64,000 nt of DNA from Nitzschia sp. DOCU1 (Eukaryota > Bacillariophyta > Bacillariophyceae > Bacillariales > Bacillariaceae). Position 1 is the stretch's first letter. Every line of letters starts with the position of its first letter. The stretch spans positions 558,001 to 622,000 of the forward strand of contig OX595997.1 in assembly GCA_951394045.1 (NCBI GenBank), written 5' to 3'. This document shows, one piece after another, positions 63,328-64,000 of the stretch. Under the pieces are notes generated by a model, which saw nothing but the letters and a program-made list of their open reading frames with translations, was not told the origin of the DNA and did not search any database. Both the position numbers and the translations under genes were made by a program.

Positions 63328-64000
63328 ATGAACAGTCAAGAGGCCTATTACTATGGGGCCGAGCCAGTAAAGCATCAAGAGGATCCAAGTAGCCGAACCA
63401 CATCTCCTACAGTCTTGCTTCATCCTGGCCATTCGGATTGTGCGGGTTCTCCATTGGCAGCGTCCCAGAGTACCTTGAGCACAAGTAGTGTTATTTCTTC
63501 CGAGCAATACAACTATAGCCTCCCAGGGCAGAATCACCACTACATGGGGCATCCTCCTGCTAATGGTATGCCTGGATCCCCCATGGCAACACCAGGCTCG
63601 TCCACCATTCCTGTTCCAGTTAGATCTGCTAGCTGGGCGGCGGGATCCCAACAAGAGAGTCCCTCAAGCGTTCCCGCGATCATCACGACTCAGAATGGAG
63701 AAGGTTCTGAGATGAGCTCGGCATCGTCTATCCCCAGCTTCAAGCTTCAGCAGAAATCCTCCAGCAAGCCTCTGTCTGCAGTAAAGAAAAAGCAAAGTGC
63801 TAAGAAGATCGACAAAACATCCAGCGGAGGGAAGAACGGGGAAACTGTGAACGCTCGTAGGCAAAAGCGCTTGGAGCGCAACCGAGAATCAGCTCGACTT
63901 TCTCGTCGTCGTCGTAAGCAGTACCTAGAAGTCCTGGAAGAACGAGTGACCCAGCTTTCACTCGAGATGGATCAGGGACGCAGGGCTCACGCAGCTGCAG
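63328..64000 (+). CDS. bZIP transcription factor, 3' end beyond the window
   Basis: The frame is open from 63058 to the end. Met 63328 (MNSQEAYYYGAEPVKHQED) looks the best start; 63313 and 63184 are alternatives. A Ser/Pro/Gln/His-rich region of about 165 residues precedes a Lys-rich patch and a bZIP basic region, RLERNRESARLSRRRRKQYL, with the Asn-x7-Arg core (Asn codon at 63880). The leucine zipper begins (LEVLEERVTQLSLEM) and is cut by the window edge at about residue 224. Such proteins bind ACGT-type DNA as dimers. Diatom bZIPs include aureochromes with LOV domains, but whether one follows cannot be seen. Confidence 0.88.
   Translation, partial: MNSQEAYYYGAEPVKHQEDPSSRTTSPTVLLHPGHSDCAGSPLAASQSTLSTSSVISSEQYNYSLPGQNHHYMGHPPANGMPGSPMATPGSSTIPVPVRSASWAAGSQQESPSSVPAIITTQNGEGSEMSSASSIPSFKLQQKSSSKPLSAVKKKQSAKKIDKTSSGGKNGETVNARRQKRLERNRESARLSRRRRKQYLEVLEERVTQLSLEMDQGRRAHAAA

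Overview
The window looks like nuclear DNA of a diatom, probably a raphid pennate (genus not resolvable from sequence alone). Short GT-AG introns (about 53-102 nt) interrupt many genes. Diatom-typical families occur: DUF6824 proteins, Cys-rich secreted or surface proteins, receptor-type class III cyclases, CoDi-like copia elements and a plastid-type bipartite presequence. No bacterial operon structure, rRNA, tRNA or CRISPR was seen.

Layout. 0-4.2 kb: the 3' end of a copia element, then a PC-esterase-like gene split by a 941-bp inverted-repeat transposon. 4.8-13.4 kb: DOMON/cytochrome b561 protein, a transposase-type HTH protein, a GT92-like glycosyltransferase, an unknown two-ORF locus, and a receptor-type nucleotide cyclase (2 exons). 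14.3-30 kb: alanine aminotransferase with an N-terminal EF-hand (3 exons), a long coiled-coil protein, a fucosyltransferase-like enzyme, an EEF1A-KMT-like methyltransferase, a CRAL-TRIO-like/DUF6824 protein head-to-head with a DUF547 protein, and a BSD/TM protein. 30.3-46.5 kb: two inverted beta-lactamase-fold serine hydrolase paralogues frame two related Cys-rich surface proteins, a thioredoxin-DUF4395 protein, an EDR2-C protein, an unknown secreted protein and an RCC1-repeat protein. 46.5-52.1 kb: a complete copia retrotransposon with identical 152-bp LTRs, a 5-bp target duplication, and gag and pol in one frame separated by a single UGA. 52.3-57.5 kb: a secreted clostripain-like (C11) protein with degenerate tandem repeats beside it, the whole bracketed by about 200-bp direct repeats. 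57.5-64 kb: FolC-type folylpolyglutamate synthase, a secreted protein with two bacterial-type periplasmic sugar-binding domains, and the 5' part of a bZIP transcription factor running off the window.

The genes do not form one pathway. Themes are secretion and cell-surface proteins, signalling (cyclase, bZIP, CRAL-TRIO/DUF6824, EF-hand aminotransferase) and recent transposition. The most notable points are the Gag-UGA-Pol arrangement in an apparently young element, the transposon with an array of near-palindromic motifs at both ends inside a gene, the EF-hand/aminotransferase fusion, and the eukaryotic tandem periplasmic-binding protein. Coordinates for spliced genes span all exons; exon boundaries are my reading of GT-AG sites and reading phase and have not been tested against transcripts.
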